Shown here in pieces: positions 8,895 to 16,548 of a stretch of DNA of 64,000 nt. The number at the start of each line of letters is the position of its first letter. The stretch's first letter is position 1. The stretch is from Mesorhizobium sp. (lineage in GTDB: Bacteria > Pseudomonadota > Alphaproteobacteria > Rhizobiales > Rhizobiaceae), in contig SAQL01000002.1 in NCBI GenBank assembly GCA_004020645.1, forward strand, positions 1-64,000, in the 5' to 3' direction. The notes beneath the pieces are model-generated. The model was not told where the DNA came from and did not search any database. It worked only from the letters and a program-made list of their open reading frames with translations. A program made the position numbers and the translations under genes.

Positions 8895-10706
8895 CTAAAC
8901 GAACAAGTCGACTTTCTGGAACGTCGTCACGTCGATCAGGCCGACATCGGAAATCCTCAGTTCCGGGATGACGACCAGCGCCAGCAGCGAGTGCTGCATG
9001 TAGGCGTTGTTCAGCGAACAGCCCATCTGGCGCATCGCCTCGGTCAGCTTGTCGGCCTTGGCCGCGACGATTTCGGCGCGCTCGTCCGACATCAGCCCGG
9101 CGATCGGCATTTCGACCAGCGCCAGTTCCTTGCCCTTGGAGAACAGCACGACGCCGCCGCCGACCTCGCCCAGCCGGTTGACCGCCAATGCCATGTCCTG
9201 CTTGCTGGTGCCGACGACGATGATGTGGTGCGCATCATGGGCCACGCTGGAGGCCATGGCGCAGTCGCTCATATAGCCGAAGCCGGAGACGAAGGCATTG
9301 GTGACGCCGCCCGTCCCCAGGTGGCGCTCGACCAGCGCGATCTGGCAGACGTCGTTGCGGCGGTCCATGGCGACCAGCCCGTCCTCGACCGGAAGATCGG
9401 CCTCGAGCGCGCGCGTCGGCGCCTGGTTCTCGATCACGCCGATGACCCGCACCCGAACTTCGTTAGCGCCGATAGGCGCCACGATGTCGAAATCCCCTGC
9501 TTTGAGCTTCTTGCCGAGCTTGACGGTGTTCTTTGCCGTCTTCGGATAGTCATAGGCCGGAATGTCGATGTCGAGCTTGCCGCCCTTGGCCAGCCTGACG
9601 CCGCGGCCATAGACCTCGTCGATGGTCATTGCGGCCAGATCGGAAACGATCAGCAGATCCGCGAGCCGCCCCGGCGCGATGGAGCCCAACTCGCGCTCCA
9701 GCCTGAAATGCTGGGCGGTATTGAGCGTCGCCATCTGGATCGCCGTCACCGGCTTCAACCCCTGGCTGATGGCGTGGCGGACCACCCGGTCCATATGGCC
9801 TTCATGCACAAGCGTGCCGGAATGGCTGTCGTCGGTGCACAGGATGAAGTTGCGCGGGTCGAGCCCGCTCTCCGTCACCGCCTTGATCTGCGAGGCGACG
9901 TCGTACCAGGCCGAGCCCAGCCTGAGCATCGCCTTCATGCCCTGGCGGACGCGGGCGATGGCGTCCTCGGCGCGCGTGCCTTCGTGGTCGTCCTCGGGTC
10001 CGCCGGCGACGTAGCCGTGGAACGGCAGGCCGAGATCGCGCGAGGCATAATGGCCGCCGACGGTCTTGCCCGCCCTCACCGTCGCGGCGATCTCGCCCGC
10101 CATCACCGGATCATTGGCCGCGACACCGGGAAAGTTCATAACCTCGCCAAGCCCGATAATGTTTTCCCACGCCATCGCTTCGGTGACATCGGCGACCGTG
10201 AGCTCGGCGCCGGCATGCTCCAGCCCCGGCGCAGAGGGTACGCAGGACGGCATCTGCACAAGCACGTTGATCGGCATGACGACGGCCTCGTCATGCATTA
10301 GCCGCACACCCGGCAGGCCGAGCACATTGGCGATCTCGTGCGGGTCGATGAACATCGAGGTGGTGCCATGCGGAATGACCGCGCGGCAAAACTCCGTCAC
10401 CGTCACCATGCCACTCTCGACATGCATGTGCGCGTCGCAAAGGCCCGGCACCAGATAGCGCCCGCCAGCGTCGACCACCTTGGTGCCCTGCCCGATGGCG
10501 TGGCCGGCATTCGGCCCGCAATAGGCAAAACGGCCGCCGGCAATTGCAATGTCGGTGCCGGCGATGATCTCGCCGGAATGAACGTTGACCCATCGCCCGT
10601 TGCGGATGACGAGATCGGCGGGCCGCCTGCCCATCGCAACGTCGACCAGATGCGTCGCCGCCTCGGCCAAAAGTTTTGGTTTCGTCGCACGCGCGGTCTT
10701 CGCCAT
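8895..10706 (-). CDS. ade: Adenine deaminase
   Basis: A 603-residue amidohydrolase that deaminates adenine to hypoxanthine in purine salvage. Start chosen at ATG 10706 (MAKTARATKPK) with GGAG eight bases upstream; the open frame runs further up without domain content. Visible motifs: PGLCDAHMHVESGMVTVTEF with the metal-binding H-x-H, the long HGTTSMFIDPHEIANVLG block, CTDDSHSGTL later in the barrel, and the C-terminal adenine deaminase domain (SSVAHDAHHIIVVGTS; ending near residue 600). Length fits bacterial adenine deaminases of the AdeC type. Monocistronic, convergent with the TetR gene. Confidence 0.93.
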   Translation of the reverse strand: MAKTARATKPKLLAEAATHLVDVAMGRRPADLVIRNGRWVNVHSGEIIAGTDIAIAGGRFAYCGPNAGHAIGQGTKVVDAGGRYLVPGLCDAHMHVESGMVTVTEFCRAVIPHGTTSMFIDPHEIANVLGLPGVRLMHDEAVVMPINVLVQMPSCVPSAPGLEHAGAELTVADVTEAMAWENIIGLGEVMNFPGVAANDPVMAGEIAATVRAGKTVGGHYASRDLGLPFHGYVAGGPEDDHEGTRAEDAIARVRQGMKAMLRLGSAWYDVASQIKAVTESGLDPRNFILCTDDSHSGTLVHEGHMDRVVRHAISQGLKPVTAIQMATLNTAQHFRLERELGSIAPGRLADLLIVSDLAAMTIDEVYGRGVRLAKGGKLDIDIPAYDYPKTAKNTVKLGKKLKAGDFDIVAPIGANEVRVRVIGVIENQAPTRALEADLPVEDGLVAMDRRNDVCQIALVERHLGTGGVTNAFVSGFGYMSDCAMASSVAHDAHHIIVVGTSKQDMALAVNRLGEVGGGVVLFSKGKELALVEMPIAGLMSDERAEIVAAKADKLTEAMRQMGCSLNNAYMQHSLLALVVIPELRISDVGLIDVTTFQKVDLFV

Positions 10707-10848
10707 GAAGAGACTCCTGTTTTCCCGACTGTGCCAAGCCGCGCGGATTTTGACCAGCAAGATCAGCGGGATGCTTGAGCGCTCCTCGGCCTTAACATCG
10801 ACCGCGATTTTCGAGTCTCGTCGCGAGCCCGCGATTCGTTGCTTTGTG

Positions 10849-10912
10849 ACGGCATTTATGCCGTTGCATGGTGCTGATTTGCGCCAACGACCCGCCGCGA
10901 TGGCGGGTTTTT
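10849..10912 (+). ncRNA. Candidate small RNA 3' module, copy 1 (two hairpins plus terminator)
   Basis: Three consecutive hairpins are seen: ACGGCATTTATGCCGT (10849-10864); TGGTGC-TGATTT-GCGCCA (10869-10886); and CCCGCC-GCGAT-GGCGGG followed by TTTTT (10891-10912), a good Rho-independent terminator. The same order with the same loop TGATTT recurs at 12226-12284. No plus-strand gene precedes it; the nearest gene, ade, runs the other way. This suggests a free-standing small RNA whose 5' end is unknown, perhaps near 10800. The remaining gap 10707-11088 shows nothing else I can support. Confidence 0.45.
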
Positions 10913-11088
10913 GTTTCAGGCGCCATGTCCACGGCAAAGTGCCCCAACCGGAATACGTTTCCGTTTGGGCAAACCAGGTTGCCCCTCGTTAGCGGATCTT
11001 TCTGAATCGACGTTCGGGGAAAACTTCGATCAGAAACTCGAATTGTCTGATCCGGCCGTTCAGAGGGTCTTTGCACTCCCAGAAATTG

Positions 11089-11541
11089 TCACTTTTTGCT
11101 CGGATCGTCCGCCGGATTGACGTAGGTGATTGTGAACGGCCCGTCGCCATGCACCTGGATAATCGTATCGCTTGTCGCCCAGGCGAAGTGATTCATTCCG
11201 GCCGGCGCAATCCCGAAGCCGCCGGCAGTCAGTTCGGTGCCTTTCGTCTCGTCGAGCTTATCGCCCATTCCGATATGGAAGTTACCGGAAAGCACCGTTA
11301 CATATTCCGAGGTGGGGTGATTGTGTGCGGCAACCTTGTAGCCGGCTGGCATCTTCAACCGCAGCACAAAAGCGCCGTCCTTTGAGGGATCTCCAGCCAT
11401 AACGGCCAGTTCCGCGCCAGCCGGAAGGACAGCAGGAACAGGCCCCCATTTGATGTTGTCCACGTTCATCGGCATGTCGTCGGCAAACAGAGGCGCTGTC
11501 CCAACAAGCAGCAGCGCCAGAGCAGAGGCGAGCTTGAGCAT
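11089..11541 (-). CDS. Secreted cupin-domain protein
   Basis: A 150-residue protein. ATG 11541 was chosen because GGAGAG lies seven bases upstream and it opens on a clean signal peptide (MLKLASALALLLVGTAPLFA). The mature part is a single small cupin: the metal-binding block AAHNHPTSEYVTVLSGNFHI (about residues 70-90) and a second strand block with GIAPAGMNHFAWATSD. Such periplasmic cupins are of unknown function; ligands could be small organic acids or metals. Monocistronic as far as can be seen. Confidence 0.8.
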   Translation of the reverse strand: MLKLASALALLLVGTAPLFADDMPMNVDNIKWGPVPAVLPAGAELAVMAGDPSKDGAFVLRLKMPAGYKVAAHNHPTSEYVTVLSGNFHIGMGDKLDETKGTELTAGGFGIAPAGMNHFAWATSDTIIQVHGDGPFTITYVNPADDPSKK

Positions 11542-11685
11542 GACAATCTCTCCATTTGATTCGCAGAGGACGACGTCAAGTATCAACGTCGAACCACCTA
11601 CCAATTGGAGCTTACCAATGCAGAGCGCCCGAACGCATCCTCCGAACGGGGGACGCGCTTTCGCGGCGGCCTGGGAAGCGGGCGC

Positions 11686-11865
11686 TCAAGTATCCTCCCG
11701 CTGTTGCCTGTCGCGGCAGTTGAGAAGCTCGACCAGATCGTCGGCCTCTTCGATGGGCATGTCGATCAAGGGGACGCCCACCTCGACAACCGGCATCCCC
11801 GTGAACACATCGATGATGTCCCACGTGCCTTCAGGTGTCTTCTCAATGTCATAGCGCTGAGTCAT
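11686..11865 (-). CDS. Small hypothetical protein (59 residues)
   Basis: A short reading frame starting MTQRYDIEKTPEGTWDIIDV and ending in CRDRQQREDT. The composition is protein-like (acidic, with VVEVGVPLIDMPIEEADDLV) and the codon positions are GC3-biased like the neighbours. It reads as a small beta-alpha protein: the first half is a beta-hairpin of the kind found in DUF-type 'process the query as wild-type/outcome' small proteins of rhizobia, but I cannot name a family. No strong ribosome-binding site is visible. It lies downstream of another short frame in the same direction. Function unknown. Confidence 0.55.
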   Translation of the reverse strand: MTQRYDIEKTPEGTWDIIDVFTGMPVVEVGVPLIDMPIEEADDLVELLNCRDRQQREDT

Positions 11866-11900
11866 GGAGTGGAGGAGAGGATTTGGCGCGTTTTACCCGG

Positions 11901-12104
11901 TTATCGCTCGTTTCGGGATTGCCGAGATGGTTCCCGCCCGGCCTGATCAAGCACCTCAAGCAATGAGGCAAGGGTGCTGGGCAGTCGTAGGTCGACGCCA
12001 AGATCCAGCACGTCGTGTAAATGCCGGCGATTATCTTCGGAACGGAGCAATTGCCGTACCGCGTTGGCAACAGACTTCCCTTGTCCTGTGTCAAACTCTG
12101 CCAT
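11901..12104 (-). CDS. Possible small hypothetical protein (67 residues)
   Basis: A short frame beginning MAEFDTGQGKSVANAVRQLL and continuing with two predicted amphipathic helices (LRSEDNRRHLHDVLDLG and LASLLEVLDQAG). It ends 35 bases before the next small gene on the same strand, which makes a small operon possible. The frame is open further upstream but that part looks like non-coding sequence (it covers the candidate small RNA on the other strand). No clear ribosome-binding site. Function unknown; may be non-coding. Confidence 0.35.
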   Translation of the reverse strand: MAEFDTGQGKSVANAVRQLLRSEDNRRHLHDVLDLGVDLRLPSTLASLLEVLDQAGREPSRQSRNER

Positions 12105-12190
12105 GTCAGGGATTCCAGTAGCTTCAGCCCGAAACTCAGCCGTTGCGAAATGGTTCCGGCGATCTTGTTTGAATCTCAGTGGGTGACCGG

Positions 12191-12284
12191 CCCCTCGCTG
12201 GCAAGGGGATTGCCGCTGGCAGCTATGCCGTGGATTTCGGCACGGCGCTGATTTGCGCCACGGACCTGCCGCCAAGGCGGTTTT
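12191..12284 (+). ncRNA. Candidate small RNA 3' module, copy 2
   Basis: Hairpins in order: CCCCT...AGGGG (12191-12208), TGCCG-TGGATTT-CGGCA (12226-12242), GGCGC-TGATTT-GCGCC (12244-12259), and CCGCC-AA-GGCGG followed by TTTT (12269-12284), a Rho-independent terminator. The block GCTGATTTGCGCCA and the following GACC-GCCGC are shared with the copy at 10871-10912. Two copies with the same loop and the same terminator layout in 1.4 kb support a real structured RNA or a dispersed terminator element rather than chance. Confidence 0.45.
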
Positions 12285-12388
12285 GTACCAGTTCCTCTCC
12301 ACAGAGGATTTGGTTCTTCGACTGACCGTCGCTGACGACCGGCCTGCAACCACCAATCTCCAAGGTCTGCGATTAGCCGGCCCCTGCG

Positions 12389-12458
12389 ACTTCGTCATCC
12401 CAGGGCGGAGCAAGGAGCGAAGCGACGCGGCGCAGACCCTGGGATCCATTCCGTTACC
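12389..12458 (+). repeat. Left inverted repeat flanking the GIY-YIG remnant
   Basis: About 70 bp that recurs, inverted, at 12845-12913 with only about three differences. The core CCAGGGCGGAGCAAGGAGCG is followed by AAGCGACGCGGCGCAGACCC and TGGGATCCA, identical in both arms. The arms enclose the broken GIY-YIG gene. Confidence 0.85.
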
Positions 12459-12525
12459 TCAGCCGAAGAATGCAACGGCTCAGAACGGCGCTTGTATCCG
12501 CAACGGCGCCAGCTACCTTTCCACA

Positions 12526-12809
12526 ATGACCGGCTATGCCACCATGACCGCGAGCCGGAAGCGCGGCACGATCTACATCGGCTCGCCATGATCTCGGCCG
12601 CATGCCGGAGCACAAATCCGGCGAAGGCTCCCGCTTCACCAGCCGCTACGGCGTGCAGCGGTCTGGTCTGGTACGAAGAACATTTCGGCATTCGCGACGC
12701 CATCCAGCGCGAGAAGTCGCTGAAGCGCTGGCCGCGCCAATGGAACATCGACCTGATCGAGACGACCAATCGGGAGTTATTCGAGCTTTTTCGCGGAAGC
12801 GGGTGGTAG
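12526..12809 (+). pseudogene. GIY-YIG nuclease (YhbQ/UPF0213 type), frameshifted twice
   Basis: The pieces of a small GIY-YIG endonuclease are readable in three frames. Frame one: MTGYATMTASRKRGTIYIGS, giving the G-T-I-Y-I-G core, then a stop. Frame two: MPEHKSGEGSRFTSRYGVQR. Frame three: LVWYEEHFGIRDAIQREKSL, then KRWPRQWNIDLIE and the C-terminus. The first break fits loss of two bases before GATCTCGGCCGC (about 12585); the second fits one extra T in CGGTCTGGTCTGGTAC (about 12661). Intact relatives are about 90-100 residues and act on branched or damaged DNA. This copy should be inactive. It is enclosed by long inverted repeats. Confidence 0.85.
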
Positions 12810-12844
12810 CGTTCGGTTCTGGTCCGCCGGAGCACTGGCGGCGG

Positions 12845-12913
12845 GTAACGGCGTGGATCCCAGGGTCTGCGCCGCGTCGCTTCGCTCCTTGCTCCGCCCT
12901 GGAATGACGAAGT
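12845..12913 (-). repeat. Right inverted repeat flanking the GIY-YIG remnant
   Basis: Reverse-complement copy of 12389-12458 (GGATCCCAGGGTCTGCGCCG and GTCGCTTCGCTCCTTGCTCC are recognisable on the plus strand). It starts about 35 bp after the nuclease remnant ends. Confidence 0.85.
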
Positions 12914-13021
12914 GGAGGGGTGTTTGCAGCGCAGCGACAAAGGCGTGCTTCCAGGATCAGATTTTTCGATGGCAGAAGATGGCTTGACGGCCTTTGGCTG
13001 GCGTCTGAAAAGGACTGGCCT

Positions 13022-13107
13022 GCGGACGTGGCGGAATTGGTAGACGCAAGGGACTTAAAATCCCTCGATCTCTGATCGTACGGGTTCGACTCCCGTCGTC
13101 CGCACCA
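13022..13107 (+). tRNA. tRNA-Leu (anticodon TAA)
   Basis: A complete type II tRNA with a long variable arm. Acceptor stem GCGGACG (13022-13028) pairs with CGTCCGC (13097-13103); the anticodon loop CTTAAAA gives anticodon TAA; the T arm is ACGGGTTCGACTCCCGT; the 3' ACCA is encoded (13104-13107). It reads UUA/UUG leucine codons. A run of six T follows at about 13131. The accessory genes downstream make it a possible old integration site, but no duplicated tRNA end was found. Confidence 0.97.
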
Positions 13108-13202
13108 TATTGAAATCAAATGATAATCTGGTTTTTTAGGATCTCGCGGATACCCTGGAAAAGTCGACTCTGGGTAGCCGTAGGGGTAGCCGGAAGGCAA
13201 TG

Positions 13203-13233
13203 AAAAAGCCCGCCGCCGTGAGGCAGCGGGCTT
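13203..13233 (-). terminator. Rho-independent terminator of the 13307-13978 gene
   Basis: Read on the minus strand, AAGCCCGC...GCGGGCTT forms a strong stem followed by TTTTTC. It lies about 75 bp after the stop of the minus-strand secreted-protein gene. Confidence 0.7.
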
Positions 13234-13306
13234 GTTCGACCACCAGTTCGAAGACGCGGATTATCGCGCATACATCACAGGCGCGTCCGACATCGGCGTT
13301 GCTCGC

Positions 13307-13978
13307 TCATGACGTCGCCTCCGCCGCGGCAAGGCGCCTTACATCGGCAGCGATCGAGAGGAAGGCCTCATTTGCATCGGGCGCGCCCATCCTGTCCCCG
13401 GCCCGGATCTTGATGATTATCCCGTCCAGCGTGTCGGCTGGCGTTGCGAAGATTCGGTGCCCGACCTGCCACATTGCGTCAACGCTGTCGTTGTATGCAT
13501 CTTCCAAACCGTCCATGCCGGCCTCGCAGTCTATCTCCTCCACTTTGGTCTTGTAGGCTTTCCACAGGGCTTCGCTCTCAGATTTCTGCTCAGCGCACGC
13601 CTTGTACCATGCGCGAACTGGCTCCGGCTGTTGCTCTGCTTTTCTGTCGTTGAAGGACATGTCGGCGAGGATATCCAGAACGTGGTCCGGCGTGCTGGGT
13701 CGTTTCCATTCGGGAGGCCTTGGCGGGTAAAGCTTCTCGCACATGCTGCCGGCCCTGCAATTGGCATCTGAAGCCGCTTCCATCCTGGCTTCGGCTTCCT
13801 CCATTTCTCGATCGAGCCGGAACAGCTCGGCGTCGAGGTGCTCGGCAGGCGTGGCGTGCGCCCTCGGCAGGGCGGCAAGCGCGGCAGCGGCAGACAGCCC
13901 TCCCAATAGGGCTAGGCGGCGGGAGACATTGGCAGCGGGCATAGCTTCGCCGGGCGCCGGAACATGGGTGTTCGGCAT
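13307..13978 (-). CDS. Hypothetical exported protein with Tat-like signal
   Basis: A 223-residue protein of unknown function. The start at 13978 has GGAGAAAATCCG just upstream. The N-terminus carries a twin-Arg signal (VSRRLALLGGLSAAAALAAL, residues about 18-37). The mature part is helical, rich in Glu and Ala (LDREMEEAEARMEAASDA), with Cys residues at CRAGSMCEKL, CAEQK and DCEAG, which could form disulfides or bind a ligand. It is divergent from a small ribbon-helix-helix gene with a perfect palindrome between them, so its expression may be controlled by that protein. Signal-bearing proteins with this pattern are frequent in rhizobial accessory regions; no family recognised. Confidence 0.7.
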   Translation of the reverse strand: MPNTHVPAPGEAMPAANVSRRLALLGGLSAAAALAALPRAHATPAEHLDAELFRLDREMEEAEARMEAASDANCRAGSMCEKLYPPRPPEWKRPSTPDHVLDILADMSFNDRKAEQQPEPVRAWYKACAEQKSESEALWKAYKTKVEEIDCEAGMDGLEDAYNDSVDAMWQVGHRIFATPADTLDGIIIKIRAGDRMGAPDANEAFLSIAADVRRLAAAEATS

Positions 13979-14034
13979 CGGATTTTCTCCAATTCGGTTT
14001 CATGTGAGATTCTAGCGGCTTCCGCCAGAACGGG

Positions 14035-14052
14035 AACTCTGATATCAGAGTT
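14035..14052. promoter_or_regulatory. Perfect 18-bp palindrome, likely operator of the ribbon-helix-helix gene
   Basis: AACTCTGATATCAGAGTT is fully self-complementary. It ends two bases before the ATG at 14055 and lies 57 bp from the divergent start at 13978. Ribbon-helix-helix proteins bind short palindromes of this kind and often repress their own gene; that this protein binds here is inference. Confidence 0.55.
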
Positions 14053-14054
14053 TT

Positions 14055-14261
14055 ATGCCAAAGCAAGAAACTGTGGTATCAAAGAAACGGCGGGGACCGG
14101 CCCCAACTGGAAAGGGTGTGCCGATCATGGTCCGCCTTCAACCGGACATGCTCGCGGGCGTCGATCAATTTGTTGCCGAGCATGATGTTTCGCGACCTGA
14201 GGCCGTCCGATTGATCATTCGTGACTGGTTGATCAGACACCAGGTACTGAAGGGTGAGTGA
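14055..14261 (+). CDS. Ribbon-helix-helix (CopG-like) protein
   Basis: A 68-residue DNA-binding protein. After a basic tail (KKRRGPAPTGKG) comes the beta-strand PIMVRLQPDML, then helix 1 (LAGVDQFVAEHD) and helix 2 (SRPEAVRLIIRDWLIRHQVL), the classic CopG/Arc layout. The motif SRPE..R.I.RDWL is shared with the C-terminal part of the protein at 16549-16839. It has no toxin partner beside it; the divergent gene is an exported protein. Likely an autoregulator acting on the palindrome just upstream of its start. Confidence 0.8.
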   Translation: MPKQETVVSKKRRGPAPTGKGVPIMVRLQPDMLAGVDQFVAEHDVSRPEAVRLIIRDWLIRHQVLKGE

Positions 14262-14676
14262 AACCTGATCCGCCGGCGTCGAGTTCATCCCCGAGAACGG
14301 CGGCGGTGCCGGGGTGAGGCTGAGGAAGAAGGGGTGAAATGGCGCTCAAGCAACCAAAACGGCTGCCACCTCGCCTCGCCATCTATGCCTGTTGCAGAGA
14401 GATCCCGCCTAGCCGGCGAACGCCAGCAGATCATCGAAGCGCGCGCTGCGATTGCCGGAGGCTACCCTGAGGGGGCCCTTGAACAACCGGGCGAACTCGC
14501 GCTGAAATTTCTGGAGAGCCGTTTCCGTTCCGTTAGCTCTTGCTGAAATGCCAAGCGGAACATTCGTTCGTACTCGCTGTTCTGTCGGCAGGAGGAACGA
14601 ACTCTGGCAGCCAAGCCCCGTCCGCGGTAACATGGGACAGAGGGACATTCTCCAACCTCAGCAAGGGAGGTCCGCC
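14262..14676. other. Gap with no supported gene
   Basis: About 415 bp between the ribbon-helix-helix gene and the CBS gene. Short open frames exist on both strands (for example a minus frame reading TALQKFQREFARLFKGPL near 14430-14550) and may be the remains of an older gene, but none has a start, a ribosome-binding site and a recognisable domain together. Confidence 0.4.
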
Positions 14677-15099
14677 ATGAAAGTCAAAGACGCAATGCAT
14701 AAGGGTGTCGACTGGGTCAGCCCCGAAATCGCTGTAACCGAACTGGCGAAAATGATGCGAGCCCAGGATATCGGGTCGATTCCCATCGGAGAGAACGACC
14801 GACTGATCGGAATGGTGACCGACCGCGATATTGTCTGCAAAGGACTGGCGGAGGATGGCTTCGACAGCCGCACCGCAACGGCGCGCGATGTCATGACGGC
14901 CGGCATTCACTGCTGCCGCGAAGACGACGATCTGGCCAAGGCCGTACGGCACATGGAAGAACTGAAAATCCGCAGGTTGCCGGTGATCAACAAGAATATG
15001 CGGATGGTCGGCATCCTTAGCGTCGGCGACGTGAGTCAGTCGGCACCGACGGAACTGGTGTCCGAATACGTCAAGAAGGTTTCCGCCCATCACCACTGA
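14677..15099 (+). CDS. CBS-domain protein
   Basis: A 140-residue protein made of a tandem CBS pair (Bateman module). ATG 14677 is preceded by GGGAGG at good spacing. CBS1 runs about residues 1-55 (MKVKDAMHKGVDWVSPEIAV; IPIGENDRLIGMVTDRDIV) and CBS2 about 70-130 (ARDVMTAGIHCCREDDDLAK; LPVINKNMRMVGILSVGDVS). Stand-alone Bateman modules bind adenine nucleotides and act as energy-state sensors. It ends with a His-rich tail (VSAHHH). No partner gene adjoins it. Confidence 0.88.
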   Translation: MKVKDAMHKGVDWVSPEIAVTELAKMMRAQDIGSIPIGENDRLIGMVTDRDIVCKGLAEDGFDSRTATARDVMTAGIHCCREDDDLAKAVRHMEELKIRRLPVINKNMRMVGILSVGDVSQSAPTELVSEYVKKVSAHHH

Positions 15100-15136
15100 A
15101 GGGCGGCTCGCCCGTGCTCTTTTCGAAGACCTTCAC

Positions 15137-15170
15137 TCTGCCGCCGCGCTGGCCACAGCGCGGCGGCAGA
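15137..15170. terminator. Strong intergenic hairpin after the CBS gene
   Basis: A perfect 15-bp stem, TCTGCCGCCGCGCTG and its complement, with a 4-base loop GCCA, 38 bp after the CBS stop. It lacks a T tract, so it may work as an RNA-stabilising 3' hairpin rather than as an intrinsic terminator. Confidence 0.45.
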
Positions 15171-15356
15171 AATGTCCCTCAGGCGGAACAAAAAGCCCGC
15201 CGGCCGACGCCGGCGCGAGGGTAGTCTACTGGAGTCGCCAGAGTGTGGGACGTCAGATTGCAAACGGCCCGATCCTGGCTTTTGTTTCAGTGAACATAAA
15301 GGGATTCTGCTAGTGCTCTGTCCCCGCGCTAATTGTTTCTGGCATGACGCAGCCGC

Positions 15357-15557
15357 ATGTCGCGAACCCTGATTGTCGTTGGTCTCATCATAGTTGCGGT
15401 GGGCCTATTGTGGCCGTGGTTGTCACGGATCGGCCTTGGCCGACTACCTGGTGATATCGTGATCGAGCGTGAAAACTTCACGTTCTATGTTCCGATCGCT
15501 ACCGGGATCCTGATCAGCATCGTGCTCTCGATTATTCTGTGGCTGATCAACCGGTAG
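15357..15557 (+). CDS. DUF2905 small membrane protein
   Basis: A 66-residue protein with two membrane segments (TLIVVGLIIVAVGLLWPWL and YVPIATGILISIVLSIILWL) around the conserved centre LGRLPGDIVIERENFTFYV, which is diagnostic for DUF2905. Length and layout match the family. Function unknown. No strong ribosome-binding site and no operon partner. Confidence 0.85.
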   Translation: MSRTLIVVGLIIVAVGLLWPWLSRIGLGRLPGDIVIERENFTFYVPIATGILISIVLSIILWLINR

Positions 15558-15689
15558 CGGGAGAACTCGGGGAAGACAGCCGCCCCCGCTCGGGGTCTTT
15601 CTCAGGATCGATGTGCAGGATTATCTTGGCGTCTCGTCACTCCGGATCGGCTGTCGAGCCGCCTTAGAGGCTGATGGCTGAATGAAAAA

Positions 15690-15719
15690 CCTCGCCGCTC
15701 CATTCGCGAAGCGGCGAGG
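15690..15719 (-). terminator. Rho-independent terminator on the minus strand
   Basis: On the minus strand the stem CCTCGCCGCT/AGCGGCGAGG is followed by TTTTTC. No convincing minus-strand gene lies just upstream (15720-16250), so it may be a relic or serve a short transcript. The rest of 15558-15960 shows no supported gene. Confidence 0.5.
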
Positions 15720-15960
15720 CCCCCATCGCCCCAATGCCGGTCCCAACACCCGGCGTAGCTGACCATGCAATCGCGGTGCCAAGGCGTATTGACCCATTAC
15801 AGGACGCCTACGTGCCCCGGCTTAGGCGGCATCGGCTAAGTTTAGTCCGGCGGGAAATCGTGCGCGGGGCAAGCGTGGCACGGTTCTTGCGTCCATAGCG
15901 TCAGGCATGCCGGGCGCAAAGACCTGTTCCATATCAACACCGGCGTGTGAGGTTGGGACA

Positions 15961-16173
15961 ATGATGTCGCGCAAGCTTCTGTTCGGCCTTCCCGCAGTGT
16001 TCTTGGCCGCGGCCCTAGGGCTGGCCCTCTTGTCGTCCGAGACCTCATGGGGATTTCTGACTGCGACCCAATCCGACTCGGTGTTTTGTTCAAGCGGTCC
16101 ATCACCCGAGACCGTATCGGCGTCGGCGTCGCGGACTTTGCCATCATGTCCGCCGGCCGGCACAAGGTCATAG
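15961..16173 (+). CDS. Possible small exported protein
   Basis: A 70-residue frame starting MMSRKLLFGLPAVFLAAALG, a convincing signal peptide, with GAGGTTGGGA just before the ATG pair. The remainder (FLTATQSDSVFCSSGPSPET) is Ser/Pro-rich, with two Cys, and has no recognised domain. A different plus frame overlaps the end and runs to 16376, so an old frameshift in a longer gene is possible. Low certainty. Confidence 0.35.
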   Translation: MMSRKLLFGLPAVFLAAALGLALLSSETSWGFLTATQSDSVFCSSGPSPETVSASASRTLPSCPPAGTRS

Positions 16174-16548
16174 GGAGCGCCTCGATGGACGCGAGACTCT
16201 GGATGTGGTCGCGCATAGCATTCCTGAAAGGGAAAGATTGGGTCATGGGACATTGGGCTTTGATCACGCGGTTGGCATCAGCCTTTCGCGAATTCGTTGC
16301 ACCGCGTTACCGGCCAGAGCTCTACTATATGCGCGGCCCGGGGCCGGCCTCCGCGCGGCGCGTGAGCGCGCGCTGAGCGTGTGTTTCGGCTGGCAGATTT
16401 CTCCCTACACCGGCGAAGCGCTTGGCGCGTCCTGGCGCCCGCCTGTGACCGCGGCCCGTTTGCCGGTCCCGCCGGCTGATCGAAGCGCGCGAAGTTGCCG
16501 GGGCTCGAAGAGTGGCGATAGAGTCAGCGAGCGTCGCGCGTTCCGAGC
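16174..16548. other. Gap with no supported gene
   Basis: About 375 bp. A plus-strand frame through 16376 (DARLWMWSRIAFLKGKDWVM) has ordinary composition but no start signal or family. I treat the stretch as decayed sequence. Confidence 0.35.

Noticed and set aside
10707..10937. N-terminal extension of adenine deaminase and a purine riboswitch
   Set aside because: The extension is translated from the candidate small RNA region on the other strand and lacks domain content; no purine-riboswitch core could be recognised.
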